Positions 33,301 through 45,300 of a stretch of 64,000 nt of DNA are shown one piece after another. A program made the position numbers and the translations under genes. The notes under the pieces were generated by a model. The model saw only the letters and a program-made list of their open reading frames with translations. It was not told where the DNA came from and did not search any database. Origin of the DNA: Salvator merianae (Eukaryota > Chordata > Lepidosauria > Squamata > Teiidae); NCBI GenBank assembly GCA_003586115.2, contig QVOM02000001.1:13653291-13717290 (forward strand), given 5' to 3'. Position 1 is the stretch's first letter; each line of letters opens with the position of its first letter.

Positions 33301-36300
33301 GCCAAATCAGAATTGACTTTTGATCGTGATTCCAGGAGCCCAAGTTCTAGGTTATCATTAGGGGGACAAGAAAACAAAACAAGGCATAGGTAGACTTTTA
33401 GCTTTCAGAATCTTTTTCTTTTTTTTCGCTAGAACCCTGAAAGACAGGGACAAGGCATGGCTCATCCACATGTCCTGTGCCTCATCCCTTACCATCTTTG
33501 GAATGGGCAACTCAGCTCTGGAACTAAGTCGCCAGCCCCAAATTCAAAGGACACTCCGTTGTGCCAGAAAACCCCCCAGAAATGGGCCTTTGCTGGTGTG
33601 CGGCCTGCGCAAAGCACCTACATAGGTTGCTCTTGCCACCACCAAGTGACTATGCAGTGGCAGTAAGAGCGAGGGAGGGTGACAAGCACCGTCAATTTCA
33701 TTTCTTCCATTCTGGGAAAGGGTGCTGCAGAGGGCACTTGCAGGCTCTGCAGCATCCTTTTCAGAATGCTGTACGGCAGCAAAGGCTTTCTAGCATTTGA
33801 ATGCCGTGCCTCTAGGGTTTCCTGAGGGGATCCACTCTATTGATGTGGGTGCCTCTGTATACTGACCTATTTTAGGCAGAAGTCCATAGAGCCACAATCA
33901 TGGCTCAGGATGCATCATGTGCACCCAAGCTGTGTCTCCACGTTCACAGGGTAGACGGTTCCACCAAAGCATTGCTAGACACTTCTGCAGCTCCACTTTG
34001 TGTGCTACGGCCAACAGAGGCAACATAGCTGGGACACTCCCCTCCACGAACATTTTTGCACCCTCACCTACAGCCACCTCAGGTGGATCTCAGGTGCTAT
34101 GGAGACATCTGATGCCACCACAAAAGGAAATGTACCAACCCAGGTGGTACATGGAGGTGTCTCCCAAGATATGTGGAGGCACAGCCTAAGAGTTAAAGAC
34201 AGGGTGCTTCTGAGCACAGGCGATCCTTGGAGAAATCAGCAGTGCTGCTTGCTCCCTCTTTCAATTTTTTTTTTGTTATTGAATTAGGTGTCAATGCCCT
34301 AAATAGATCATAGATTTGGATGTATCTTATGCTTTTTCTGATCTATGGGGCATCGACACAAGGTTTCAGTTAGCAACAGTTTAGTATACTGACTTATATT
34401 AGGAGGAGGGCCATAGAGATAATGGCTCCTTCCAATCATACTTTATTTCTCCTTCTCCTTCTCCTTCTCCTTCTCCTTCTCCTTCTCCTTCTCCTTCTCC
34501 TTCTCCTTCTCCTTCTCCTCCTCCTCCTCCTCCTCCTCCTCCTCCTCCTTCTCCNNNNNNNNNNNNNNNNNNNNNNNNNNNNNNNNNNNNNNNNNNNNNN
34601 NNNNNNNNNNNNNNNNNNNNNNNNNNNNNNNNNNNNNNNNNNNNNNNNNNNNNNNNNNNNNNNNNNNNNNNNNNNNNNNNNNNNNNNNNNNNNNNNNNNN
34701 NNNNNNNNNNNNNNNNNNNNNNNNNNNNNNNNNNNNNNNNNNNNNNNNNNNNNNNNNNNNNNNNNNNNNNNNNNNNNNNNNNNNNNNNNNNNNNNNNNNN
34801 NNNNNNNNNNNNNNNNNNNNNNNNNNNNNNNNNNNNNNNNNNNNNNNNNNNNNNNNNNNNNNNNNNNNNNNNNNNNNNNNNNNNNNNNNNAAAAAAAAAA
34901 AAAAAAAAAAAGTGCACATGGTAAAAAAAAAAAGTGGCTTGAAAGCGACTTAGAGGCAGTAGCATTTGCACCCTCATACTTCTAATCCACACTAAAGGAC
35001 AGAAAATGCAATTCCAAAACGTGTTCTCTGGCTTCTAATGTGGATTACAGGCAGGATAAGAACACTAGTGTCCACATGTTACTGCCTCTAAGCTGCTTTC
35101 CAGCCATTTGTTTGTGTTTGTGTGGTTGCAGTCTAAGCTGCTACTGCTCCTGACGTCAATTCCTCCCAGCTCTTTCAGCATCCCCAAAAAGCATCAGGCA
35201 ACATATATTAGCCTGAATGTTTGCATTTGCAGAGTCCTCCTATACATCAGGAGTTTAGCTCCTGGATCGTCAGCCCCTTTTATTTCCTTGAGAGGTGAAA
35301 TAAAAGCAACTAAACTGTCCTTTGTAACTCCTGTATGTTTTCACTTCCACCAGCCTCTTTGGCAAGGAAATCCTGGGAACATTAGCAAGTTATACTTAAT
35401 GAAATTGTTACACGGATTTCTTTGAATTTCTAGCTTTGTGATTATTATGCAGTCCACATATCTGCTTGTTATCAGGATTGGGTATAAGGAAAGATTAAAA
35501 TTGCTCTTCAATTGGAGTATAGGCTTAATGTTCCCACCTTACATTGTTGTATGATAGCATTTCAAGTTCAGCTAGCTGCAAATGAACTGTCTCATTTCTT
35601 TCTTTTGTTCTACAGGAATTACTGGCTCATGGCCTTTCAAATTTGGTCTCCTCCCTGTTCACCTGTTTCCCCAGTTCAGCCACACTGGCTACAACCAACA
35701 TCTTAGAAAGTGCTGGTGGACAAACACAGGTATGAGGCAGATGCATTGGGAACAATTTGGCTAAAACAGTAACAGGAGAACTTGTGATGTTGGCCTAGTG
35801 GATTGAGGAACTCACAAATACCACATGAATCTTTCCAGCATACTGAAGTTGAAAGGCATCATTTACTACAGTTTGCTTACCATATTTCTTTTCAGAGGCA
35901 TAAAATCTATGACAATTTCCATATGCCACAATGGAAATATGCTGTGCATATTCAGTCTTAGGCCAAATGGAGAGAAGTTCCCAGCTGGGGCTATTTTAGA
36001 TAGGCACCCAGAAGCACTACACTTCTGGAACCAGCAGCGGCCGGCGGCTTTTCTGCCCAGGAGTTTGGGCCCTGCGCGAGGCGTGCCATGGCTGTTCGCG
36101 AGGTCTCTGGACCTCCGTACTGCCTCAGCAGGTCTACCTGCTGAGGCAGTATGGAGGCCCGGAGGCTGCACAAACAGCCATGGCGCGCTTTGCCCGGGAC
36201 CCAAACACCCAGGCTTAAAGTCGCCGGCCACCGCTGTCTGGAACTGCTTCCGGGAACCCAACAAAATAATGCTGGGCTCCTCACACCTGCTAGACCAAGC

Positions 36301-39300
36301 CAACTGCTTGCTGTGGTCTCTATACATGTGTCTGTGTTGGTCTAGTACCTGGGGACACCTGAGGGAGTGTTTAAAGAGGTCTCCCATTGAAGCAGGCTCC
36401 AGCACCATTTTCTCATCATAGGTCACTCCAGTGATGCATCCCTTGACCTTCTGATAGACCAGTCCACAAGGCAGACAAGGTATTCCTGGGGGCTGCTGGC
36501 CTGATCCAGCAGCCCAGGGCAGATCCTGTCTATGTTCCCACATACTCATCTCAGAATTGTCAAAACTAAAGCTGGTGGTTCAGTCTCACATTGGAAGAGG
36601 CACCGTAGCTTCAACAGGCAGAGGTCAAGTGTACATTTTTCTACCACTTAGGATGATAGGACTGAATGAAGTCCTGTGGCATGATTGGTTCACACACACA
36701 CCTGATTTTAACATAATGCTAATTTTACTCATATATCCATTGGTAATCTGAGTGACGGCCACACCTCATATTTAAGTTTGATTTACTGGACTGCTGCTCT
36801 TCAGTGAAATTAATGTCATAAAGAATACCATCCCCTTGTAACTCGTAGTACCTCTGTGCTTTCTACTTCTTTGGTTTTGAGTAAAAAGGATGCACAACTG
36901 TGGTTTACCGGTTGGCTTAATGTCTTACATTATTTCTTCCTTCCCCATAGCTTTCTGGTCTCTTCACCAGTGCTGTTGTCCTTGTGGTATTGATGTGGAT
37001 TGGGCCACTCTTCTACTACTTGCCCAAGGTGAGAAAGACAACAGAAAGGGGGTACAAACTATTCAATAAACAGTCTACTAGCCTCAGAAAGCCCTGGCAC
37101 AAGAATAAATGATATATACTAACTCTAGGTGTGCAAAACACCATTTTGAATGTTTTGTGAAACATTCAAAATGGCATTGCTGCTCTTGGCCCACAGTTCC
37201 TAGAAGCGTTTGATGTTCTACCTAGCAACTTTGGGTCCCATATAGAGCGGCAATATAGATGGTTTCAATAATTTTGTTAATATATGTAGATTTTGGATAT
37301 TTGTTTTTTCTACTGTCCACATTGGACTAGGCCATGGAGTGGGATATGGTGCCAAAATGGTGCTGTATCCTATTCAGCCAGTAGGCCTGTTAAAAATAGT
37401 CTACCAGCTGGCTACTAATGGTATACCGGTCCAGGGTTGATCTTCAGGGAAGCTGGTATGGTAGTGCCATTGATGGCCAAAGCAATCTGCTGAGACATGT
37501 TAAAATCTTTCCACTGACTGGGGCAGCACATCTCAGGGGCTGGTATATCAGTCGTGGCACCTTTTTTGTCAAGCATGTGGAAGCAGCACCAGAAATGCAC
37601 TGCTCCTAGATGTGTGGCCAAAAAGGCCCAGCTGGGAATTTAAAGTCCTGGCCAACAACTTAGAAACCTTCAGGACTGGGCCTGGATGGGCTGTCCACAC
37701 ATGGGCTGTCCACACTTGGAGAGAGCTGTCCATATCCTGGTCCACTATAGGTCAGGCAATGTAGCCCAGGCCAATGTGGCACAAGATAACCTGACCTATG
37801 TGGAAAGGCACAAGAATATGTATGCATTCCTACTACATAGATCACACTAGATTTTTAGTTTCTAATTTGCTCTACAAGTTCTTTCAAGGCCTCACTACAC
37901 ACAAGTTTTAAAGTGGAGCTTCCACAGCAGTAAAAAGATATAAAAGATATATCCTGTGCCAAATGTAGATTACAGCTCTTGTGATCTCCATTTATTGCAG
38001 AGTGCCTTTAACAGCACCAAAAGCAGGTCCCTTTTCTTACTTCCTTTCATTTTCATGGGGCACCTGCAAATGTGGACTTGTGTGAGCATTCCAGGGGAAG
38101 GTGAAAAGGCACTTCAAGTGGGGAGGTTTGCACTGCTGCATCAACCAATCCTTAAAGAGAATTGAGACAGGGCTGATCTTCAGGGAAGCTGGCATGGTAG
38201 TGCCGCTTATGGCCAAAGCAATCTGCCGAGACATGTTAAAATCTCCCCACTGACTGGAGCAGCAGCAGTGCAGAGAGGAAGACACTCACCAGGGCATACC
38301 AAATCTCCACCACAAGGGTGAGAAAACTCAAAACCTCTCTCTAAAAGCTGGAACAATACGGATGCTACAGCTGGCTTCTTCTCCTGTTGGTAGCCTACAC
38401 TTTAGGCTTTGAGGAGTTGGAACCAGCTGCTTGACTCACTCCAGTCTGCCTTCCTTCTGTGAGCTGCTTGCCACCAAGAGGAGAAAGAAGCCAGTCACAG
38501 CCTCCATATCACTATGGCTAGAAAATGTTGGGCAACGCCAAGGATAAGTAAGTGGTTCAGAAAAGGAGGCAAGTGGCTGTTCCCCACTCCTCCGAGCTGA
38601 AAGCTCATTCAGGCTTCTTTGTTTTTAAAAACCTTAACAGCAGAAGAGCACAAGAGCGCTAATCCTTGCTTGGTTTCTTTTGGGCTTCCGGGAAGATGGC
38701 CGAATGTAGCTGCTGAGAGGGGAAGAGCCCAAAAGCACTAATAGTTTATTTTAAAAGGTCAGTCTTTGGAGGAAGAAAAAAATAGGGTGCACAGAGCAGT
38801 CATTAACAGTTTTGAGGAGGAGTCTGCAGTGGGGAGGGGTGAGGGCAGAGCAGGAGGATCAACTTTGAACTTGTTAATCATTTCAGTGTGCTGTGGAACA
38901 AGCACGCTTGAAGTGTGTTAGGTTTTTTTAGTGTTTCTTCCCCTGAAGTGAATTTGATCCGTCATTATAGTGGATTCTATTTTAAAGTGCAAGGGGAAGT
39001 TTCAGTGTAACGAGGTCCTCATTTTCCAGATGTCTCTATACCAGCTCTTTCATTTGTGTGACTTTTTTTAAAAAAAAGTAAAATGCAATTGCAGTACCAG
39101 TCTATCCAGTGTAATGGACAAAGTAGTATTAAGACCTTTTGGGTCAATAGAGTCTTTTTTGAGAAGTTCCCATCCAGTGTCTCTAGCCTCTGATTGCTTT
39201 CCGTTCATGCAGTTAAGGAGTTACTGGTGAATTGTTTCTTAATTGTCTATTTTCTGCTTCTGTTTTATTTATTTATTTTGTTTTTGTCTGAGAAATTAAG

Positions 39301-42300
39301 TACAAGTCTCCAAACAGTAACTCAGTTCTTTTTAAAATGGTGAACTAAAGAAATCAAGTAAAGGCAACGTGATGATAGAAAATGGGTAATGAAAATTCCT
39401 AATGAAAGCCTTCCTTCTGCAACAACTAGAACCTTTATATATAAGGGACAGCTGAAAGGGGAAATTAGTAACATCATACCTGTGGACGGGACAGTACACA
39501 TTTTTTAACTATAAATAAAATCAGGAAGATTTGCTGAGCAGAGCTTTCAGGATATTGACCTTTGGGATCTGCACTGCTGGATAACAGTGTTGTATTAATT
39601 CCTATCTGTCTGATGACTGTTGGTTGCCTTCAGAAAAGCAGTACTTTGAAGTAATTAGGGGCCATAGTGTGTCAAATCTAAGTTCTGTAGAAGAGTTGAG
39701 TTATGTACAAAAACTTGCAAAAAGTTAGTCATGTTCTTAGCTGAGGCTCTATCTACATGCAATGCTCTTCTGCAAGGCCCCTTGGAGACATCCTCCCTGA
39801 TGCTCACACCACCTACCTGCCACAGAAGCAACCTCCCTGGCCAACACTCCATTGGACATCTTTTTCATTGTGCCAAAAATGCCTATCTTCTGGGCTATTT
39901 CTGGTGTGGTGAAAAATATGGCTGTGCAGCATCTTTGAAGTTGGGAAACTCTTGCTCAACTTCGAATATAGTGAGGTGATAAGATACATGAAGCAAACAT
40001 TCTTGCCTTTAAGGGGCTGCAATCGACCTGAAGCCTGAGCTGATAAGTTCTGTGGTGGAGTTGGATTACACATTTTTTTTGATGATCTTACGTGTACCTC
40101 ACTGTGGATGGTATTGCTCTGTATATCCTGGTGGTCCATGCAGTGGAACTAGCAGGGTGGTGTGGAGGGGCCAGGCATCAATTAGAAGCTTGCCTTTGAT
40201 CTCCCCAAAATGCATTTGGATCTGTGTATCCCCTCCATCACTGCTCCCTTTGTCCCACTGAGCATGTCACATCTGATTGTGTATGCTCTGTATCCTCCAG
40301 GCTCTGCATGTTTCACAGCAAGCAACCCTGTGTAGCAGGACCTGAAAAATCGCAATGCAGAAGATCATTTCTTGACTGCTAACTTTGCACTATTTTATAT
40401 CAGTCCACAAATGCTGTTTAATAGGTGCAGACCTTGTATACGCCTATAAAATGTGTCAAATTTTATCATGTCCACAAACAGCCTTTGCCTCTCTTGGCTG
40501 TCAAAAGCATGTTGTGGGGTGTCCTTGTATCCCATCAGCCTGTTTCTTTCACATCTAGGCTGTTTTGGCTTGTATCAATGTCACCAGCCTGCGGCAGATG
40601 TTTCTGCAGTTCCAGGACCTGCCAGAGCTATGGAGGATCAGTCCTGTTGACTTTGTAAGTAACAACAGCATTTGGAAAGGGGTCCATTTCTAACTGAGCC
40701 ATTAGAAACTAAGGGCTTTTCTGCATTTACCTGACAGTGATCTGGAGCAGCTGGTCTGGATCAAGTAATCTGTTCCAAAGTGAGACAGATTGCTCTGGAA
40801 CAAGGCCATCCACATTGGGACAGCTGTTCCAGTCTACCCCCCATGCCAGCCCTGAAGTTCATGCGAGCTTCGGAGTAGCCTCTGAAGTCTCTGATGGCCA
40901 AGAATGAAAGTTCCTGGTTTTGGAGACCTCGGGGGACCCATTTTGGTCCCTGGTTTCTTTCAAAACTCTTTTTGACACCCAGTAATATGCCCTTATGTTA
41001 GGCTAAGATCCACATGGAAGAAGCAAAGCAGAGCTATAAAGGGGAAAGACCCAAGCTCTACATGAACATCAAAGACCAACACTTCATCGTCATCACCACC
41101 ACCTCTTTATTTATATACCACCTTTCCATGGCATGCTCAAAGCACTTTACAAGCCATTACCAAAGAGAATACAGGAACAAAATACTATCATCTGATATTA
41201 GCATGTAATATAAATGTATATAATACATTTAAATATAAAATCCAAACAAAATGTTCTCACACACACACACATACGCCTATCAAGGACAGCTGTCTGCCTC
41301 TGTGAACATAGCTTTGGTGGAGATGGGCATGCCCCAGATTTGCACCCTATACTACTAATCCTTCCTCATATTTTTTCATTTGTTCCAGGCTGTGTGGGTG
41401 GTCACGTGGCTCTCTGTGGTTGTGCTGAATGTTGACCTTGGCCTGGCAGTGGGGGTGGTGTTCTCCATGATGACCGTCATTTGCCGTACTCAAAGGTATT
41501 TGTGAATCTTTGCCCTTCTGCTGAATCAAGGAGCAGGGGAAATGTAGTGCTGAAAGGGCTTATCCTTGGCAGGCTGAGACTGATAAGAGATGCAGCCTCT
41601 GTGGGAAGCAGCGTGCTTCTCCCTCATGGTCTCTACCATCCTCTTGTCAAATGCCACACCATACCAGCTGTTGGGATGAACCACCCCCTTTGAGGATTTA
41701 GAGGCATTGGCAAGGTCTTAGAGGCAGCGCCAGCCTCAAATTGGAGGGAAAGAGATCAGTTACTTCTTTGTATCTGCTATGGTGGGAGTCAGTGACAGTT
41801 TCCTCCTTGACTTTTAAAGGTTTCGGAATAGCTGCACCAATAATGCATGTCCTTTTACCCCTTCCCAAATTTCCAGAGTCATTGATCCTCTGAGAGCTCA
41901 ATCTTTGGGGAATACACAGTGGTATTTTTCGAAACAATGGCCCGCTATCGGTCCTGGGGCTATATCATCTCTCCTTCTCATCTCTGAAACCCAGTCTCTC
42001 TCCCATTCCCTTGATGAAAGAATCCTTTTACTAGTCCAGCAAAGGTTATTGTTTCCATGTTGGGGACCAATGGCCAAAAGAATATCTACATGGCACCACA
42101 ATGGCACCATGAGGGTGCCTTGAGGGTGCAGCATCCACATGTCCTTGCACCCTCATAGCGCATTGGATGCACTGGAATAGTGAGGGATTCACACAACCCC
42201 ATGCTCATCCAGCTGGTGTACTAGTGTAAGCTCTTGTTAGAGTATCGTAAAGGTATATCCTGAGTAAGTACTAAGGCAGTGCTTCCTTCTGCTCTTCCAC

Positions 42301-45300
42301 CCCACTTCGGCTGTCCTAATAGACTTACCAAGTACACTTCCTTTGGACCACATTGCAAAGTCCTGTTTTCCTGAACAGAGGAAATGATTCATTTCCTCTG
42401 TTTGGGAAAATATCCCCAGCTGGAAACATTAGAACTGAGGAAACTGGAAAAAGGGAAGAAAAGGGCAACCAGAATGTTCAGGGGGTTGAAATACCTTCCT
42501 TATGAGATCAGACTGAAACATCTATTATTTGTTATTTTTTGAAAAACATTTGTATACTGCTTCTCATTAAGATCGCGAAGCAGCGTACAGAAGAGATTAA
42601 AAACAAGGGTAAAACCATACACACAAAAGTCAACAATAAAAAACATGGAAAAGTAGTGGGTAACGGAAATGCCTGACTTTAGTTAATATCTTTAAAAGCT
42701 GTAAACTTAGACACCTCATGAATAAGAGAAGGGAGGGCGTTTCATAGAGAGGGTGTCACCATAGGGAAGGCCTAATTGTGGGCCATTGTAAGATGGCATT
42801 TAGTATTGCATGGGACCTGCTATAGGACCTCTCCAGAAGGTCTATTTAGCCTTGAAAGACTGTATTTAAGAGGGGACCGGATTGAAGTTGATAAAATATG
42901 CATGGTGTGGAAAAGTTGGGTAGAGAAAAATTGTTTTCTCCATTGCTCAACACAAGAACTAGGGATTACTCTATGACACCGATAGGCAGGAGAGTTAGGA
43001 CTGAGTAGGGAAGTATTTTTTTCATTGGTTTATGGAATTCCCTACCAGCATGTGATGACTTTAAGAAAGAGTTGCTTGAATTCATGGAGGTCAGGTATAT
43101 CAATGGCTACTAGAATGAATGCCTAGGTACCACCTCTGGATTGGAGAGGCAGACAAGATGCCTCTAAATGTCATTTGCAAGGAGCTGAAAACGGATGAGA
43201 ATTTTGCCCTCTTCTGTTTGAGAATGCCCAGAAGCAATTGGTGGGCCACTGTAAGAGACAGGGTGTTGCACTAGATGGGCTGAGACCTGATCCAGCAGGA
43301 CTTCTTTAATGTTCTTGTGAAAGTTTGTTGCACTCTTCTAACCATCTTTCAAGGTAGGACCTGCCATTGTGTGGATCCTGCCCCAGTCTTACCCCAGTCT
43401 AATAAGTGAAGAGAACATTCAAGTTGGCTTTTTCTGATTAGTGTGTAAATGGTACACATCATGACCAGGCTGGAGCTCACAAGCAGCTTCCACACAGTCC
43501 ATTTGGACCACACTGTGGAGTCCACTTGCCACAGCAGCCCCTGGCAAACATAGCCTCCTGAGGAACACACTGGATGCCCGACTCAGATGGCTGGAGTGCC
43601 CCTGGGTGCAAAAACTGCACCCAGAAGTGTTCTAGAGGCTGTGACCTACTGCAGCTGCTGCCATGCACAGACATGGTGGCTACAGCATCCCACATAGCAC
43701 ATGGAACCTGGTGCCATTTTGCCGGCTTCAGGAAACAGCCCACTTCCAGGCCTGTTTCTGCACATGCCAACGAATTCCTCCCTGGCCTGCAACATTGGAT
43801 TAGGAACATAAATGTTTCCCTGCTCCAACAGTAGGTAGAGACAAAAAAATGCACTCTTAAAGGCCTTTGATGTGGAACAGAGGTTGGATGGGAACACTGG
43901 TGTCTGCATGCTACCACCTCTAAGCCACTTTTTTCATGTGTGTAGATGCAGCCTTCGATAAATAAATTTTAAAGCTGCTGTTGTGACTCAAGCCCATAAA
44001 GGCAATCCTGTCCCACAAAGTAATAGCCAAGGTACTAATGCAAGTGGAAGTTGATGCAGGTTAGACCATGTTCCTCTTTGCAGCATGGACAGTTGTTGAA
44101 ATATAGCTCTTCTCTTTCTACAGAAATGCCCAAGGTGGTTCACAACAAAGCAAAAATACAATAATAATTGAAGCAAAAATATACAAATTCAGCAGCGCAA
44201 GAATAAAAAAGGGAGTTGAGAGAGAGAAAACCCTTCCTGCTGAGTGCTGGAGATCTCTTTCTGGATTAATGCCCATTTACACATCATTTTGTTCCCTCGA
44301 TCCTGCAGGGCTGAGTGCTCAGTACTGGGCCGGGCAGCTGACACAGAGATCTACAGGCCAGTCAAGTACAATAGCAAGGTAAGAGGTGATGGGAAACTTA
44401 AAATGCATTGGTGAATATACACACTACCCACATGTCTAGATTTGCAGCCCAAAAGCTGTCACTGTAGCAGAAAGCAACAGTGAGACTTAACTGGTACTGC
44501 TGGCCAGTCTCATATCACATCAGCCTGAAAAGAGCTGCACTGGCTGCCAATACAGTAACAAACCCAATTCAGGGCATTGACTTTGACCTATAAGGCCCTA
44601 AGTGGCTTAGGCCTCAAATATTTAAAGGAACATCTTCTCCTTTAGATCTTCAGATGAGGCCTTCCTGGCTGTAATACCACCTTCAGTAGCTAAAGGGGTG
44701 GATATTCAGGATAGGGTCTTCCCAGTGGTAGCCCCTAGACTATGGTATAGTCTCCCCCTGAAGTGCACCAGGCATCTTCTCTATATACATTTAGAAGATT
44801 GGCGAAGTCATATCTATTCACTCTGGTCTATGGCTGATGAAAAGCTTCCCCTTCTCACTTTCAAGCACTGTAATTGTTTTCAGTGGGTTATTTTTAATTT
44901 GTTTTAACTGGTGTAACCTGCCCTGGGACCTTCAAGTATAAGGTGGAACAAAAATACTAAATAAGTAAATAAATATTCCACCAAGGAAACCTAGAAAGAG
45001 GTTGAAAAATAGGCTGCATTCAGCAATCATGTGTGCAGTTTCAAAGAACCTGTGTTCATGCGTTGTTTTGCATTTCAAATGCCTAACGTCACTTTTAGGA
45101 ACTCAGGGTCTCTAGCCCAATTAAAAGGATCGTAAACTTCAGGTGAAGCTGAAATTAAATCTCCATGTTCTCACTTTTGCTAGGATAGAAGTAGCAGCAG
45201 CAACCACAGCAGCCTGTGTAGTAGAACTGGCATCTCTCCACTGCTGCCCTGCTGAGCACCATAGAAGGTGGTAGTTACCCATGTTGCGATCCAGTGTGCC

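Larger units (their letters stand above)
32981..35615 (+). other. Intron 7 of SLC26A10, with assembly gap
   Basis: 2635 bp including 336 N. Has a CR1-like fragment near 33110-33215, a CT-rich tandem repeat and the gap, and a MITE (34912-35105). Exons 7 and 8 join in frame across it, and human exon order predicts none between them. Confidence 0.6.
37029..40558 (+). other. Intron 9 of SLC26A10
   Basis: 3530 bp. Has an hAT-like half MITE (37129-37190), a hairpin repeat copy (37320-37430), and a ~95-bp direct repeat (37436-37530 and 38170-38265). No coding exon. Confidence 0.55.
41496..44308 (+). other. Intron 11 of SLC26A10
   Basis: 2813 bp, about a third of it a CR1-like LINE with a nested insertion (42445-43320), then a half MITE at 43855-43955. 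No coding exon. Confidence 0.55.

Noticed and set aside
34399..34992. Long Leu-, Glu- and Gly-rich frames across the gap
   Set aside because: They are translations of a CT tandem repeat and N bases.
35825..36549. Overlapping ~200-codon frames on both strands in intron 8
   Set aside because: They arise from the GC-rich palindrome, which depletes stops on both strands; no domain and no splice fit.
44698..44907. 69-codon frame containing [11 protein letters not shown] as a candidate gene
   Set aside because: It is the C-terminal remnant of an L2-like LINE reverse transcriptase frame.
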